Positions 15,117-24,773 are shown, numbered from the stretch's first letter. The stretch: 64,000 nucleotides of DNA from Microbispora sp. H11081 (GCF_012999535.1 NZ_JABBWV010000004.1:186001-250000); one strand, 5' to 3'. The notes: generated by a model not told the origin, from the sequence alone. Program-made: numbers and translations.

Positions 15117-16544
15117 CGCGGTGAGGGTGGCGGCGAGGCAGGCGAGGGGGGCGGCGGGCAGCAGATAGCGGTAGTCGAACTCGGCGGTCGCGGCCGGGGC
15201 CAGGATCAGGCCGACCGCCCCCAGCCAGGGCAGCAGCGCCGGCCCTCCGAGGTCGCGCCACCGCCGCACCACGCCGCACAGGCCGGTCAGCAGCAGCAGC
15301 CCCAGCACGAGGCCAGGCAGCCGCACCACCCGCTGGTAACCGATCATGATGTCCGACCACGGCGAGACCGCGCGCGTCGCCGCCGGGCCGTTCTCGTACG
15401 CCTCGGCGTCCTTGTCCGTGGTGCTGTGGTACGAGCTCCACTTGGGCAGCTTGCGGGTGAACTCGTTGTCGAACTCGTACTGCAGGAACGTCTTGGCGTC
15501 GGGGAACTGGGGCCGGCCCCACTGGAAGGCGCGGAAGAAGTCCTTGGCCACCGCGGCCAGGTAGTCGCCCGGCTGCGACAGGATCGCCCGCTTCGCGAAC
15601 GCGCTCGCGTTGGCGTTGATCTCCGGGGTGAACTTCATGCCGGAGCCGAAGACGTGGAGCTGGTTCTGGTCGTCCCACCACAGGTACGCCTGCGCGGACA
15701 GGCCGCGGTCCTTCGGCGGGACGTTGATGCACAGCAGCGCCAGTTCGAGCTCGCGGCGCTCGTCGATGTTCATCTTGTGGCAGTCGGCGAACAGCGACGT
15801 TCTCATGTAGAGGATGACCCCGTCGCTGTTGGTCATCGCGAACTGGCCGTTCACGGCCTTGAACCAGCCCATGTACGCGAGCACGGGGAGCGCGCACGCG
15901 GTGACCATGGCGACGATCGGCTTCCAGCCCGCCCGTTTGATCACCAGGTAGGCCACGACGAGAGCGAGGATGGGCAGGCCGATGCTCCGGGTCAGCGCGG
16001 TCAGCGCGAGCAGCAGCCCCACCACGGTGCCACCGCGCCAGGTGAGCCGCTCCCGCCATAGCACGAGCGTCACCACGCCCACCACGAGCAGGATGAACAT
16101 GGAGTCCGACATGACGAGCTGTTCGAGCTGGATCTGGTAGGCGTCGAACAGCACGGGAACGGCGGCGAGCGTCGCACCCCATCCTGGGATCCCAAATCTC
16201 CTGGTCAGTAGTGCGTAGATAAGGAACGCCGTTGCCAGGCCCATGAGGTGCTGAGTCAAGACCACCAGTGAGAAACTGTGGAACGGCTTGAGCAGCAGCA
16301 GCCAGAAGCTGTACCCGTCCGGCCGGATCGGGTGCGGCCGCGGGCGCAGCGCCACCGACACGTAGTCGTAGGAGTCGTTGAACCACATGGCCGGGCCGAA
16401 GCCCAGCATCGTGATGATCCGCAGGACGAACGCGGTGCAGAACGCGGCCGCGAACACCCGGTGCCGGCGCAGTAAGGCGACCGTACGGCGCCAGCGCCCG
16501 GCGGGGGACGCGTCCACGGAGGGAGGATCGGCGATCGCGACCAT
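15081..16544 (-). CDS. GT-C-type membrane glycosyltransferase (ArnT/PMT-like)
   Basis: A 487-residue polytopic membrane protein with about ten hydrophobic helices and a long extracytoplasmic loop (residues about 270-400). The first loop carries WFNDSYDYVSVALRPRPHP, whose Asp residues match the catalytic/metal position of GT-C enzymes using polyprenyl-phosphate sugars. Later LEQLVMSDSMFILLVVG and RYLLPAAPLACLAATL fit the same class. Donor and acceptor are unknown. ATG 16544 precedes a short basic cytoplasmic segment before helix 1. The last 12 codons (from about ARDLVV) are written by the outer unit of the inverted repeat array at 15095-15116, so the C-terminus appears to have been captured from the repeat. 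Confidence 0.82.
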   Translation of the reverse strand: MVAIADPPSVDASPAGRWRRTVALLRRHRVFAAAFCTAFVLRIITMLGFGPAMWFNDSYDYVSVALRPRPHPIRPDGYSFWLLLLKPFHSFSLVVLTQHLMGLATAFLIYALLTRRFGIPGWGATLAAVPVLFDAYQIQLEQLVMSDSMFILLVVGVVTLVLWRERLTWRGGTVVGLLLALTALTRSIGLPILALVVAYLVIKRAGWKPIVAMVTACALPVLAYMGWFKAVNGQFAMTNSDGVILYMRTSLFADCHKMNIDERRELELALLCINVPPKDRGLSAQAYLWWDDQNQLHVFGSGMKFTPEINANASAFAKRAILSQPGDYLAAVAKDFFRAFQWGRPQFPDAKTFLQYEFDNEFTRKLPKWSSYHSTTDKDAEAYENGPAATRAVSPWSDIMIGYQRVVRLPGLVLGLLLLTGLCGVVRRWRDLGGPALLPWLGAVGLILAPAATAEFDYRYLLPAAPLACLAATLTARDLVVSRRRGR

Positions 16545-16879
16545 CAAAGTCGCGCGGAGGGCACCGCCCGCGTGAGCCGGCTGGTGTTTCCGCGCTTCCT
16601 CCCCTCGGTTGTCGGCGCCTCGCCCCACGGGCATCTCGGGGCCATGGGTATGTGACCTGCGGTTATGGCCCGCACGCCGATGTGGTCGGCGCGCGGGCGA
16701 CTGTCCGTGCCGGGCTCGTCCTCTGCGTCGCCGCTCGGCCGGCGGCGCGGGAAGCCCGCCGCTCCAGCGGTGGGTGGAGTCACGGTTACAGAATGCCAGC
16801 CGTTTCGCGGACTTGACTCGGACGCTGCTGGGAAGCGGGCATCATTGGTGTCCTGCCGTCATATGCAAGGAGTTGCGAC
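16545..16879. other. Divergent intergenic region
   Basis: This 335-base space separates the two divergent glycosyltransferase genes. I see a TTGACT hexamer at 16813-16818 but no well-spaced -10, and AAGGAG just before the GTG at 16880. No gene is evident. Confidence 0.4.
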
Positions 16880-18118
16880 GTGGAACTTACCGTTGTCATG
16901 CCATGCCTCAATGAGGCCGAGACCGTGGAGATCTGTGTTCGCAAGGCTCTCACCTGCATGCGCGAGAACGGGATCGACGGCGAGGTGGTCATCGCCGACA
17001 ACGGCAGTACGGACGGCTCGCAACAACTGGCCCGTGACGCGGGCGCCCGGGTTGTCCACATTGACGAGAAGGGTTACGGCAACGCCCTGATCGGGGGAAT
17101 CCGTGCCGCCCGCGGCAAATACGTCATCATGGGCGACGCGGACGACTCCTATGACTTCACGAACCTGATGCCCTTCGTCGAGCAGCTCCGGGACGGCGCC
17201 GAGCTGGTCATGGGCAACCGGTTCCGTGGTGGCATCGCTCCGGGGGCGATGCCGCCGCTGCACCGCTACCTGGGCAACCCGGTCCTGTCGTTCGTCGGCC
17301 GGCTGTTCTTCCCGAGCGCGATCGGCGACTTCCACTGCGGCCTGCGGGGCTTCCGCCGCGACTCGATCCTGCGGCTCGGGCTGCAGACCGGTGGCATGGA
17401 GTTCGCCTCCGAGATGGTCGTGAAGGCGACCCTGCAGGGACTCGACGTCCGTGAGGTGCCGACCACCCTGTCGCCCGACGGCCGGTCCCGCCCGCCGCAC
17501 CTGCGCTCCTGGCGGGACGGCTGGCGTCACCTGCGCTTCCTGCTGCTCTACAGCCCGCGCTGGCTGTTCTTCATCCCGGGCCTCGTGCTCATGACGTTCG
17601 GTCTCGTCGTGGGGGCCGCGCTGACGTTCGGCCCTGTCTACATCGGCAAGCTCGCCTTCGACGTCGACACGCTGGTCGGCGCGTCCGCGATGGTGATCAG
17701 CGGATTCCAGGCCGTGCTGTTCGCGCTGTTCACCAAGGTGTACGCGGCCGAGGAGGGCTTCCTCCCCGAGGACCGGCGCATCCGCAGGCTGGTGGACGTC
17801 GTCACGCTGGAGAAGGGCCTGCTCGCGGGTGGCGCGCTGGCGGTGGCCGGTCTGGTCGGCCTGGTGGCCTCGCTCGCCCACTGGGGCGGCCGCGGCTTCG
17901 GCGAGCTGATCCCGGCCGAGTCGCTGCGCCTCGTCGTGCCTTCGGCGACCGCGTTCGTCATGAGCTTCCAGACGATCTTCGCGTCGCTGTTCATCAGCAT
18001 CCTCGGCATCCGCCGTTCGCGGGAGAACCCGGTCGACATCGCGGCGTCCGCGGCGGAGGAGGCCGCCGAGGCCGTCAGCCGCGAACCCGAGAAGGCCGGC
18101 CGCGAGTCCGTGGCCTGA
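16880..18118 (+). CDS. Family 2 glycosyltransferase with C-terminal membrane domain (DPM1/GtrB-like)
   Basis: A 412-residue GT2. The N-terminal GT-A domain (residues 1-230) shows LTVVMPCLNEAETVEICVRK, VVIADNGSTDGSQQLARDAG and the metal-binding MGDADDSYDF. DFHCGLRGFRRDSI and SPDGRSRPPHLRSWRDGWRH follow, typical of polyprenyl-phosphate glucose/mannose synthases. Four or so membrane helices occupy residues 230-385, and the tail is acidic. It probably builds a polyprenyl-phosphate-linked sugar donor on the cytoplasmic face, which the GT-C enzymes nearby (pmt and the 15081-16544 product) could use. GTG 16880 follows AAGGAG at a good distance. A direct repeat begins at its stop codon. Confidence 0.87.
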   Translation: MELTVVMPCLNEAETVEICVRKALTCMRENGIDGEVVIADNGSTDGSQQLARDAGARVVHIDEKGYGNALIGGIRAARGKYVIMGDADDSYDFTNLMPFVEQLRDGAELVMGNRFRGGIAPGAMPPLHRYLGNPVLSFVGRLFFPSAIGDFHCGLRGFRRDSILRLGLQTGGMEFASEMVVKATLQGLDVREVPTTLSPDGRSRPPHLRSWRDGWRHLRFLLLYSPRWLFFIPGLVLMTFGLVVGAALTFGPVYIGKLAFDVDTLVGASAMVISGFQAVLFALFTKVYAAEEGFLPEDRRIRRLVDVVTLEKGLLAGGALAVAGLVGLVASLAHWGGRGFGELIPAESLRLVVPSATAFVMSFQTIFASLFISILGIRRSRENPVDIAASAAEEAAEAVSREPEKAGRESVA

Positions 18119-18155
18119 CACACCGGGCCTGACACACCGGGGCCTGACACACCGG
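18112..18155 (+). repeat. Three tandem copies of a 14-15-bp unit
   Basis: The unit GGCCTGACACACCGG starts at 18112, 18126 and 18141. The first copy contains the stop codon of the GT2 gene. Each copy places another TGA in the downstream sequence. Confidence 0.85.
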
Positions 18156-18201
18156 GGTTTATCCAGAGGAGTCATCTCCCCGGGGCCGATAGGATTCGCA
18201 C

Positions 18202-19788
18202 ATGGCGGCTACAGGTACGACTGCATCAGGGGAGTCGGCGTTCTACGTGACGACGCCGATCTACTACGTCAATGACGCCCCGCACCTGGGCCACGCCTAC
18301 ACGACCGTCGCGGGTGACGTGCTCACCCGCTGGCACCGCCAGCGCGGCGAGAAGGTGTGGTACCTCACCGGCACGGACGAGCACGGTCAGAAGATCATGC
18401 GTACGGCCGAGGCGAACGACGTGACGCCCCAGGAGTGGTGCGACCGTCTCGTGGAGGAGGCCTGGAAGCCGCTCTGGGAGCACCTGCGGATCGCCAACGA
18501 CGACTTCATCCGCACCACGGAGCGGCGCCACACCGACCGGGTGCAGGAGTTCGTGCAGGACCTGTACGACAAGGGCGAGATCTACAAGGGCGAGTACGAG
18601 GGCCCCTACTGCGTCGGCTGCGAGGAGTACAAGTCTCCCGGCGACCTGCTCGAGGGTGACCTGTGCCCGATCCACAAGCGCCCGGTCGAGTGGCTGAGGG
18701 AGGAGAACTATTTCTTCAGGCTCTCCGCGTACGGCCCGCGCCTGCTCGAGCACTACGAGAAGAACCCGGACTTCATCCAGCCGGCCTCGGCGCGCAACGA
18801 GATCGTGCAGTTGGTGAAGCAGGGCCTGCAGGACCTGTCGATCTCCCGGTCGACGTTCGACTGGGGTGTTCCGGTCCCCTGGGATTCCAAGCACGTCATC
18901 TACGTGTGGATCGACGCGCTGCTCAACTACGCCACGGCCGTCGGGTACGGCTCCGACCAGGCGAAGTTCGACGACACCTGGCCGGCGAACGTGCACCTGG
19001 TCGGCAAGGACATCCTCCGGTTCCACGCGGCGATCTGGCCGGCCATGCTGATGGCGAACGACCTGCCGCTGCCGCGCAAGATCTTCGCCAACGGCTGGCT
19101 GATGGTCGGCGGCGAGAAGATGAGCAAGTCCAACCTCACCGGAATCTCGCCGCGCGACCTGACGAGCCACTTCGGCGTGGACGCCTACCGCTACTACTTC
19201 CTGCGGGCGATCCCGTTCGGCCAGGACGGCTCGTTCTCCTGGGAGGACTTCTCCGCCCGCTACACCTCCGAACTCGCCAACGACTTCGGCAACCTGGCGT
19301 CCCGGGTCGCGGCGATGATCGGCAAGTATTTCGACGGCGCGCTGCCGGAGGCGAAGGACACGAGCCCGGCCGAGCAGGCGGTCGCGGACGGCCTCGCCGC
19401 CGCGGTGGCCCAGGCGGACACCATGATCGGGGAGAACCTCGACTTCGCCGGTGGCATCGGCGCCATCTTCGACTTCGTCAAGCAGGTCAACGGCTACCTG
19501 AGCGAGCAGGCGCCGTGGAAGGTGGCGAAGGACGACTCGCCGGAGGGACAGGCGCGACTCGCGACGATCCTCTACACGGCGGCCGAGTCGCTGCGCGCGA
19601 TCGCGGTGCTGCTGCACCCGGTCATGCCCGACACCAGCGAGAAGCTCTGGGCGTCCCTCGGGGCGGAGCCGCACCTCGGCACGCTCGCGGACCAGCGGAT
19701 CGCCGACGTCGCCACCTGGGGCAGGCTGCCCGCCGGCGCCCGGATCGTCAAGGGCGAGATCCTCTTCCCGAGGCTGGAGACGGCCTGA
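18202..19788 (+). CDS. metG: Methionyl-tRNA synthetase
   Basis: A 528-residue class I synthetase that charges tRNA-Met. The HIGH-type signature is HLGHAYTTVAGD near residue 28, and the KMSKS loop is GGEKMSKSNLTGISP near residue 305. The connective-peptide zinc knuckle carries Cys-x2-Cys (CVGCEEYKSPGDL) and a further CPIH. The anticodon-binding helical domain ends about residue 520 with no C-terminal EMAP-like extension, as is usual in actinobacteria. A TAGGAT -10-like hexamer seven bases before ATG 18202 suggests a leaderless message. tatD follows after two bases. Confidence 0.97.
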   Translation: MAATGTTASGESAFYVTTPIYYVNDAPHLGHAYTTVAGDVLTRWHRQRGEKVWYLTGTDEHGQKIMRTAEANDVTPQEWCDRLVEEAWKPLWEHLRIANDDFIRTTERRHTDRVQEFVQDLYDKGEIYKGEYEGPYCVGCEEYKSPGDLLEGDLCPIHKRPVEWLREENYFFRLSAYGPRLLEHYEKNPDFIQPASARNEIVQLVKQGLQDLSISRSTFDWGVPVPWDSKHVIYVWIDALLNYATAVGYGSDQAKFDDTWPANVHLVGKDILRFHAAIWPAMLMANDLPLPRKIFANGWLMVGGEKMSKSNLTGISPRDLTSHFGVDAYRYYFLRAIPFGQDGSFSWEDFSARYTSELANDFGNLASRVAAMIGKYFDGALPEAKDTSPAEQAVADGLAAAVAQADTMIGENLDFAGGIGAIFDFVKQVNGYLSEQAPWKVAKDDSPEGQARLATILYTAAESLRAIAVLLHPVMPDTSEKLWASLGAEPHLGTLADQRIADVATWGRLPAGARIVKGEILFPRLETA

Positions 19789-19790
19789 CC

Positions 19791-20648
19791 ATGTCGCGAG
19801 AGCGTCCCGCGCCACCCGAGGCGCTGCCGGGCGAGGTGTTCGACAGCCACTGCCACCTGGACATCATGGTCGGCAACCGGCAGGCGTCCTCGGGTGACCC
19901 GGTCGCGCTGGCGGCCCAGGCCGCCGGCGCGAACGTCGAGTCGATCCTCGCCGAGGCGAGGACGGTCGGCGTGACGCGTCTGGTGACGGTCGGGTACGAC
20001 CTGCCGTCCTCGCGGTGGAACGCCGCGGTGGCCGGTGAGCACCGGGACGTCTACGCGGCGGTGGCGATCCACCCGAACGAGGCGCACGCGTCGACGCCCG
20101 AGGTCCTCGCCGAGATCGAGGACCTGGCGCGGCTGCCGCACGTGCGGGCGGTGGGGGAGACCGGGCTCGACTACTACCGCGACTGGGCCTCGAAGGAGGA
20201 CCAGCACGCGAGCTTCCGCGCGCACATCGAGATCGCCAAGCGGACCGGCAGGGCGCTGGTCATCCACGACCGTGACGCGCACGACGACGTGCTCGCCGTG
20301 CTCGCCGACGAGGGCGCCCCCGACGTGGTGGTCTTCCACAGCTTCTCCGGCGACGCCGAGATGGCCAAGCGGTGCGTGGACGCCGGTTACGTCATGTCGT
20401 TCTCCGGCCCGGTGACGTACAAGAACGCCGGATACCTGCGGGAGGCGGCGGCGGTGGCCCCGCCCGAACTGATGCTCGTCGAGACCGACGCGCCCTACCT
20501 GCCGCCGACGCCGCACCGGGGCAAGCCCAACGCGCCCTACCTGATCCCGCTGACGCTCCGCTGCCTCGCCGAGGTCAAGGGGATGGACGTCGCCGACCTC
20601 GCCGCCCGGATCTCCGCCAACGGCGAGACCGTCTTCGGCGCCTGGTAG
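19791..20648 (+). CDS. tatD: TatD-family deoxyribonuclease
   Basis: A 285-residue TIM-barrel metal-dependent nuclease. Metal and catalytic residues are visible in [10 protein letters not shown] (two His), [12 protein letters not shown] (Glu), [14 protein letters not shown] (His), [15 protein letters not shown] (His) and [11 protein letters not shown] (Asp). It is thought to act as a 3'-5' DNase in repair and DNA turnover. The ATG follows the metG stop by two bases, so the genes are cotranscribed. The next gene, rsmA, begins only 19 bases after its stop. In mycobacteria and many actinomycetes I recall rpfB here, and it is absent in this genome's locus. Confidence 0.94.
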   Translation: MSRERPAPPEALPGEVFDSHCHLDIMVGNRQASSGDPVALAAQAAGANVESILAEARTVGVTRLVTVGYDLPSSRWNAAVAGEHRDVYAAVAIHPNEAHASTPEVLAEIEDLARLPHVRAVGETGLDYYRDWASKEDQHASFRAHIEIAKRTGRALVIHDRDAHDDVLAVLADEGAPDVVVFHSFSGDAEMAKRCVDAGYVMSFSGPVTYKNAGYLREAAAVAPPELMLVETDAPYLPPTPHRGKPNAPYLIPLTLRCLAEVKGMDVADLAARISANGETVFGAW

Positions 20649-20667
20649 CGCGGGAGACACTGGAGGC

Positions 20668-21531
20668 ATGAGTCTGCTCGGGCCGGTCGAAGTGCGTGTG
20701 CTGGCGGAGAAGCTGAATCTCCGGCCGACGAAGAAGCTGGGGCAGAATTTCGTGATCGACGGCGGCACCGTCCGCCGGATCGTCCGGCTCGCCGAGGTCA
20801 CGCCGCAGGACGTGGCGATCGAGGTCGGGCCGGGGCTCGGCTCGCTCACCCTCGCCCTGCTCCCGCAGGTCGCCGAGGTCGTCGCCGTGGAGATCGACCC
20901 GGTGCTGGCGGAGCAACTGCCGTTGACCGTCGCGCAGCGGGCCCCGGAGGTGGCCGGCCGGCTCAAGGTGGTGCACGCCGACGCGCTGAAGGTGGGGCCC
21001 GCCGAACTCGGGACCGAGCCCACCGCGCTTGTGGCCAACCTGCCGTACAACGTGTCCGTTCCTGTCGTGCTGCATCTGCTCGACGTGCTGCCGTCGCTGC
21101 GGCGCGGGCTGGTGATGGTGCAGTCGGAGGTCGCCGACCGGCTCGCGGCGGCGCCCGGGTCGCGCGTCTACGGGGTTCCCTCGGTGAAGGCGGCGTGGTA
21201 CGCCGACGTGCGCCGGGCCGGGCCCGTCGGGCGCAACGTCTTCTGGCCCGCGCCGAACGTCGACTCAGGGCTCGTCTCGCTCGTACGGCGGGAGCCGCCC
21301 GCGACGACGGCGACCCGGCGGGAGGTCTTCGCCGTCGTCGACGCGGCCTTCGCGCAGCGCCGCAAGACGTTGCGGGCCGCGCTCGCCTCCTGGGCCGGCA
21401 CCCCGGCCGCCGCGGAGAAGGCGCTGGTCGGGGCGGGAGTCGACCCTTCGGCGCGCGGGGAGCAACTGCGGATCGAGGACTTCGCCCGCATCGCCGAGCA
21501 GCGGCCCACCGCGATTTCCCCGATCTCCTGA
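20668..21531 (+). CDS. rsmA: 16S rRNA adenine-N6,N6 dimethyltransferase
   Basis: A 287-residue RsmA/KsgA that dimethylates A1518 and A1519 at the 3' end of 16S rRNA using SAM. Motifs: [20 protein letters not shown], the SAM-binding [36 protein letters not shown] (catalytic NLPY), and the C-terminal helical domain with [14 protein letters not shown]. Length is standard. Its stop codon falls inside the first of two to three direct repeats (27-bp period). Copy A of the secreted-protease-like family lies about 500 bases downstream, where ispE would usually follow more closely. Confidence 0.96.
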   Translation: MSLLGPVEVRVLAEKLNLRPTKKLGQNFVIDGGTVRRIVRLAEVTPQDVAIEVGPGLGSLTLALLPQVAEVVAVEIDPVLAEQLPLTVAQRAPEVAGRLKVVHADALKVGPAELGTEPTALVANLPYNVSVPVVLHLLDVLPSLRRGLVMVQSEVADRLAAAPGSRVYGVPSVKAAWYADVRRAGPVGRNVFWPAPNVDSGLVSLVRREPPATTATRREVFAVVDAAFAQRRKTLRAALASWAGTPAAAEKALVGAGVDPSARGEQLRIEDFARIAEQRPTAISPIS

Positions 21532-21590
21532 CGCGCCGCGATCCCCGGCATCTCCTGACGCGCCGCGATCTCCCCTGTTTCCTGAAGCGC
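21523..21590 (+). repeat. 27-bp tandem repeat across the rsmA stop
   Basis: Two and a half copies of a 27-base unit beginning ATCTCCTGACGCGCCGCGAT start at 21523, 21550 and (diverged, shortened) 21577. The first contains the rsmA TGA. Confidence 0.8.
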
Positions 21591-21773
21591 CGAACGTCCG
21601 CGACGGCATCCGCCGGGTGACCCGGATTGCCGGGGGAGCGCGTACGGCACGCGCCTCACACTGCCCGGCGTGAGCGCGCGAGCGGTGTCCGGAAGGCGCG
21701 TCGCCGCGGGAGGGCCGCTCGTGCCGGATCATTTTTGACGTGATCAACTAGCGATCCCGTTCCATCAGATTAA

Positions 21774-21789
21774 TGTGATTTGGGTCACA
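21774..21789. promoter_or_regulatory. Crp-type site upstream of copy A
   Basis: TGTGATTTGGGTCACA matches the Crp consensus TGTGA-N6-TCACA perfectly. It lies 246 bases before the TTG start of copy A. TGATCA (21847-21852) follows 58 bases later and a GATAGC -10-like hexamer is at 21962-21967. The remaining part of the 500-base gap from rsmA holds no gene that I can see. Confidence 0.75.
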
Positions 21790-21979
21790 TTGAGGCCTTG
21801 CGTGGATCAGTGACCGTGCGTGACGACCTCGCGACGACGGTGTCTGTGATCAGCGGAAACGTGACGGTGAGCAGAGCGGTACGGCCGGTGGCGACGGGCG
21901 GGATCTTGACTTCAAGATCAGACTGAAACCACTAGACGGGGTCACAACTGGCAAATCCTCGGATAGCTTCTTACTCGTC

Positions 21980-22010
21980 CTTTACTGACGGATGGGGCGC
22001 GAGGCGCCCG
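21980..22010 (+). promoter_or_regulatory. Conserved 5'-UTR hairpin, copy A
   Basis: Stem GGGCGC (21995-22000) pairs with GCGCCC (22004-22009). Upstream is the conserved CTTTACTGACG block and downstream CAGACCAGGGAG, which includes the ribosome-binding site. Confidence 0.65.
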
Positions 22011-22034
22011 ACGATCAGACCAGGGAGTAGTAAG

Positions 22035-23537
22035 TTGAAGCGCACCCTCACCCTCGGCGGTATCGCGGTCGGCATGCTGGCCGCCGCTGCTGTCGCCACC
22101 ACCCCGGCCCAGGCGGACACCGACGTGGCCCCGCCGGTCAACCTGGCCAACACGAACTTCGCCGCCAAGCAGGTCGCCGCGTTCTGGTACGGCCAGGCCA
22201 AGGCCAACCTCGTCAACGCGACGCCGTACAACGTCGAGACGACCGTGTCGTCCAAGCACGTCTCGACCGGCGGTGCCTCCGCCGACAGCAAGGCTGGCGT
22301 CGTCGGCTCCAGCGGTGACAAGAAGGCGTCCACCGGCACGTCGAAGAACGTCAACCTGCCGAAGACGACCGGCAAGGTGTTCTTCATCGGCGCGGACAAG
22401 AAGCCGCACTGGTGCTCGGCCACTGCGGTCCAGAGCCAGTACAAGAACCTGGTCGCCACTGCGGGTCACTGCGTCTACGACACGGTGAGCAACAAGGACA
22501 CCCTCGACAAGTGGGTGTTCATCCCGGGTTACTACCAGGGCAAGACCCCGTGGGGCATCTACGTGGGTAAGACCGCGTACACCCACTACGACTACGACGT
22601 CTACGAGGACGGCGACCGCGACTACGCGTTCGTCACCGTCTACAACGGCGTCCAGGTCACCGACGTGAAGACCGACAAGGTCAAGAACTGGGTGGACAAC
22701 CGCAAGTTCGAGACCAAGGCCGCGGCCGAGAAGGCCAAGAAGGAGCTGGAGCTCAAGAGCACCGGCTTCTCCGGTCAGATCGTCAGCCGGATCGACTACG
22801 GGACCAAGGTGCCGCTGCGCACCAAGGACTCGAAGAAGGTCGAGGCCACTCGCGACCAGCTCGCGAAGACGCCGGCCGACGTGACGACCCTGGAGAACCA
22901 GGCCAAGACCCACGGCACGTCCACCTACGAGGACAGGACGTGGGGCACCGTCGTCAGCCGGGTCTCCAAGCGCGAGTTCGGCCACGGTGGCTGGTCGTCC
23001 GACGGCAAGACCTTCTACTTCGCCAAGGACAACGCCTGGTACAAGGCGACCTTCTGGGGCAACTTCGACGTCGACTACCGTCTCAAGGGCAAGATCGTCG
23101 ACATCGCCCTGAAGGACGTCGGCACCCTCGGCGCCAACGTCGGTGGCCAGGGCCTGGCCTACAACCAGAAGATCGGCACGAACGTCTTCGTGTTCGGTTA
23201 CCCGAGCGGGTCGCACCCGGACGGCAGCTACGCCTTCACCGGTAAGACCCTCAAGTGGAGCTACGGCAAGACCTTCAAGGCGGCCGCGCCGTCCATGAAG
23301 GCCGAGGAGCTCGTCGGCATCAAGTCCTCCTTCACCGGCCAGGGCTCGATCGGTTCCTCGTGGCTCTACCGCTACAGCAGCGCGAAGCGTCTCGGTTACC
23401 TCAACGGTGTGACCATCGCGGTCTCCGACACCGACGGCAACAAGCGCATCGACACCAGCGTCTCCCCGTACTTCGACGGTGAGACCCTGGCGGTCTACAA
23501 GTACGCCTCGAAGTTCGCTTCCGGCAAGATCGTCTGA
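22035..23537 (+). CDS. Secreted trypsin-fold protein, copy A (catalytic Ser position is Ile)
   Basis: A 500-residue exported protein. The signal peptide is MKRTLTLGGIAVGMLAAAAV with an AQA cleavage site near residue 27. A propeptide-like NFAAKQVAAFWYGQ follows, then a trypsin/V8-like fold: WCSATAVQ, ATAGHC (His145, Cys127/Cys146), GDRDYAF (Asp196) and VFGYPSG. At the nucleophile, family members have G-T-S-G-S-P-W; here the same place reads G-S-I-G-S-S-W, so Ser is Ile439. Loss of protease activity is therefore inferred. Residues about 240-350 are an insertion that is related only to that of copy F. TTG 22035 follows AGGGAG at seven bases. It is the only family member on the plus strand and is separated from the others by ispE and the ABC-F gene. 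Confidence 0.88.
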   Translation: MKRTLTLGGIAVGMLAAAAVATTPAQADTDVAPPVNLANTNFAAKQVAAFWYGQAKANLVNATPYNVETTVSSKHVSTGGASADSKAGVVGSSGDKKASTGTSKNVNLPKTTGKVFFIGADKKPHWCSATAVQSQYKNLVATAGHCVYDTVSNKDTLDKWVFIPGYYQGKTPWGIYVGKTAYTHYDYDVYEDGDRDYAFVTVYNGVQVTDVKTDKVKNWVDNRKFETKAAAEKAKKELELKSTGFSGQIVSRIDYGTKVPLRTKDSKKVEATRDQLAKTPADVTTLENQAKTHGTSTYEDRTWGTVVSRVSKREFGHGGWSSDGKTFYFAKDNAWYKATFWGNFDVDYRLKGKIVDIALKDVGTLGANVGGQGLAYNQKIGTNVFVFGYPSGSHPDGSYAFTGKTLKWSYGKTFKAAAPSMKAEELVGIKSSFTGQGSIGSSWLYRYSSAKRLGYLNGVTIAVSDTDGNKRIDTSVSPYFDGETLAVYKYASKFASGKIV

Positions 23538-23567
23538 GGTTCTCCCGGCCACCGGGTGAACTGAGGG

Positions 23568-23596
23568 AAGGGCTCGGCCTCCGGCCGGGCCCTTTC
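23568..23596 (+). terminator. Terminator after copy A
   Basis: Hairpin AAGGGCTCGGCC/GGCCGGGCCCTTT with a TCC loop and a short T-run, 30 bases after the stop. Confidence 0.8.
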
Positions 23597-23792
23597 CGCA
23601 TGTCCGGGCCGGATGATGTTCGGGCCCGGGATGATGTTCGGGGCCGGATGACCAGCGGAAATCCGCGAGATGTCGGTGCGGACGGGTGCCGCTAAGCTCG
23701 GGTTCCATGGTCAGGCACAGACGACGCGGCCCTGCCCGTCGCCCACAACCAGGACGCCACGAACCAGCACGCCGCGAGCGGGGGAGCGGGCG

Positions 23793-24761
23793 ATGAGCGC
23801 GATCACGGTGCGCGTGCCGGCGAAGGTCAACCTCCAGCTCGCCGTCGGCCCGCTGCGTGAGGACGGCTACCACGACCTGGTGAACGTCTTCCACGCGGTC
23901 TCGCTGTTCGACGAGGTCACCGCCGCTGAGCCGGCGGACGGGGACGCCGCGGCCACCCCGATCGGGATCAGGGTCGAGGGAGACCACACCGGAGGCGTTC
24001 CGGTGAGCGACGACAATCTCGCCGTCCGGGCCGCCAGGGCGCTGGCCGGCCGGGCGGGCCGTTCGTACCGGGCCGATCTGGTGATCCGCAAGTCGATCCC
24101 GGTGGCGGGCGGCATGGCCGGGGGGAGCGCCGACGCCGCCGCGGCCCTGGTCGCCTGCAACGAGCTGTGGGGCCTCGGGCTGCCGGTCGAGGACCTGATG
24201 GAGATCGCCGCCGACCTTGGCAGCGACGTGCCGTTCGCGCTGCTCGGCGGCACCGCCGTGGGCACCGGACGTGGTGAGCGGCTCGCGCCGCTGGAGACCG
24301 GGGGAGTCTTCCACTGGGTCTTCGCGCTCGCCGACGGCGGCCTGTCGACCCCGCGGGTGTACGGCGAGTGCGACCGGCTGCGGGAGGAGGCGGGAGCGGC
24401 CGCGCCCTGTCCCACGGTGAGCGAGGCCCTGCTCGACGCCCTGCGCAGGGGCGACGCGAAGGCGCTTGGGCAGGCGCTGGTCAACGACCTCCAGCCCGCT
24501 GCGCTGGCGCTGCGTCCCTCGCTCGCGGACACGCTCGCCGCCGGGCGTGAGCACGGGGCACTCGGCGCGCTCGTCTCCGGGTCCGGTCCCACCTGCGCGT
24601 TCCTGGCGGAGTCCGCCGAGCACGCGCATGAGCTGGCCGGGCTGATGACGGACGTCGACGGCTGCCGTGCCGTCGTCACCGCGTACGGCCCGGTCCCCGG
24701 CGCGAGCGTCACCGGTGCCGGGGCCGCCGGTGCGGGGGCCGCCGGTGCGGGGGCCGGATAA
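23793..24761 (+). CDS. ispE: 4-diphosphocytidyl-2-C-methyl-D-erythritol kinase
   Basis: A 322-residue GHMP kinase of the MEP isoprenoid pathway that phosphorylates CDP-ME at the 2-OH. Motifs are VRVPAKVNLQLAVGPLREDG at the N-terminus, the ATP-binding IPVAGGMAGGSADAAAALVA, SDVPFALLGGTAVGTGRGE, and GALVSGSGPTCAFL near the end. ATG 23793 follows GGGGAGCGGGCG. The C-terminus is extended by a Gly/Ala repeat (three GAGAA-like steps) coded by short tandem DNA repeats. It lies 12 bases before the ABC-F gene, so the two are likely cotranscribed. Confidence 0.95.
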   Translation: MSAITVRVPAKVNLQLAVGPLREDGYHDLVNVFHAVSLFDEVTAAEPADGDAAATPIGIRVEGDHTGGVPVSDDNLAVRAARALAGRAGRSYRADLVIRKSIPVAGGMAGGSADAAAALVACNELWGLGLPVEDLMEIAADLGSDVPFALLGGTAVGTGRGERLAPLETGGVFHWVFALADGGLSTPRVYGECDRLREEAGAAAPCPTVSEALLDALRRGDAKALGQALVNDLQPAALALRPSLADTLAAGREHGALGALVSGSGPTCAFLAESAEHAHELAGLMTDVDGCRAVVTAYGPVPGASVTGAGAAGAGAAGAGAG

Positions 24762-24773
24762 GCTTTACGCGCG

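Noticed and set aside
22035..23537. Calling the seven secreted proteins active serine proteases
   Set aside because: His and Asp are present, but alignment of G-S-I-G-S-S-W with the G-x-S-G-S-P-W block puts Ile or Leu at the nucleophile in every copy. The nearby Ser would need a shifted oxyanion loop.
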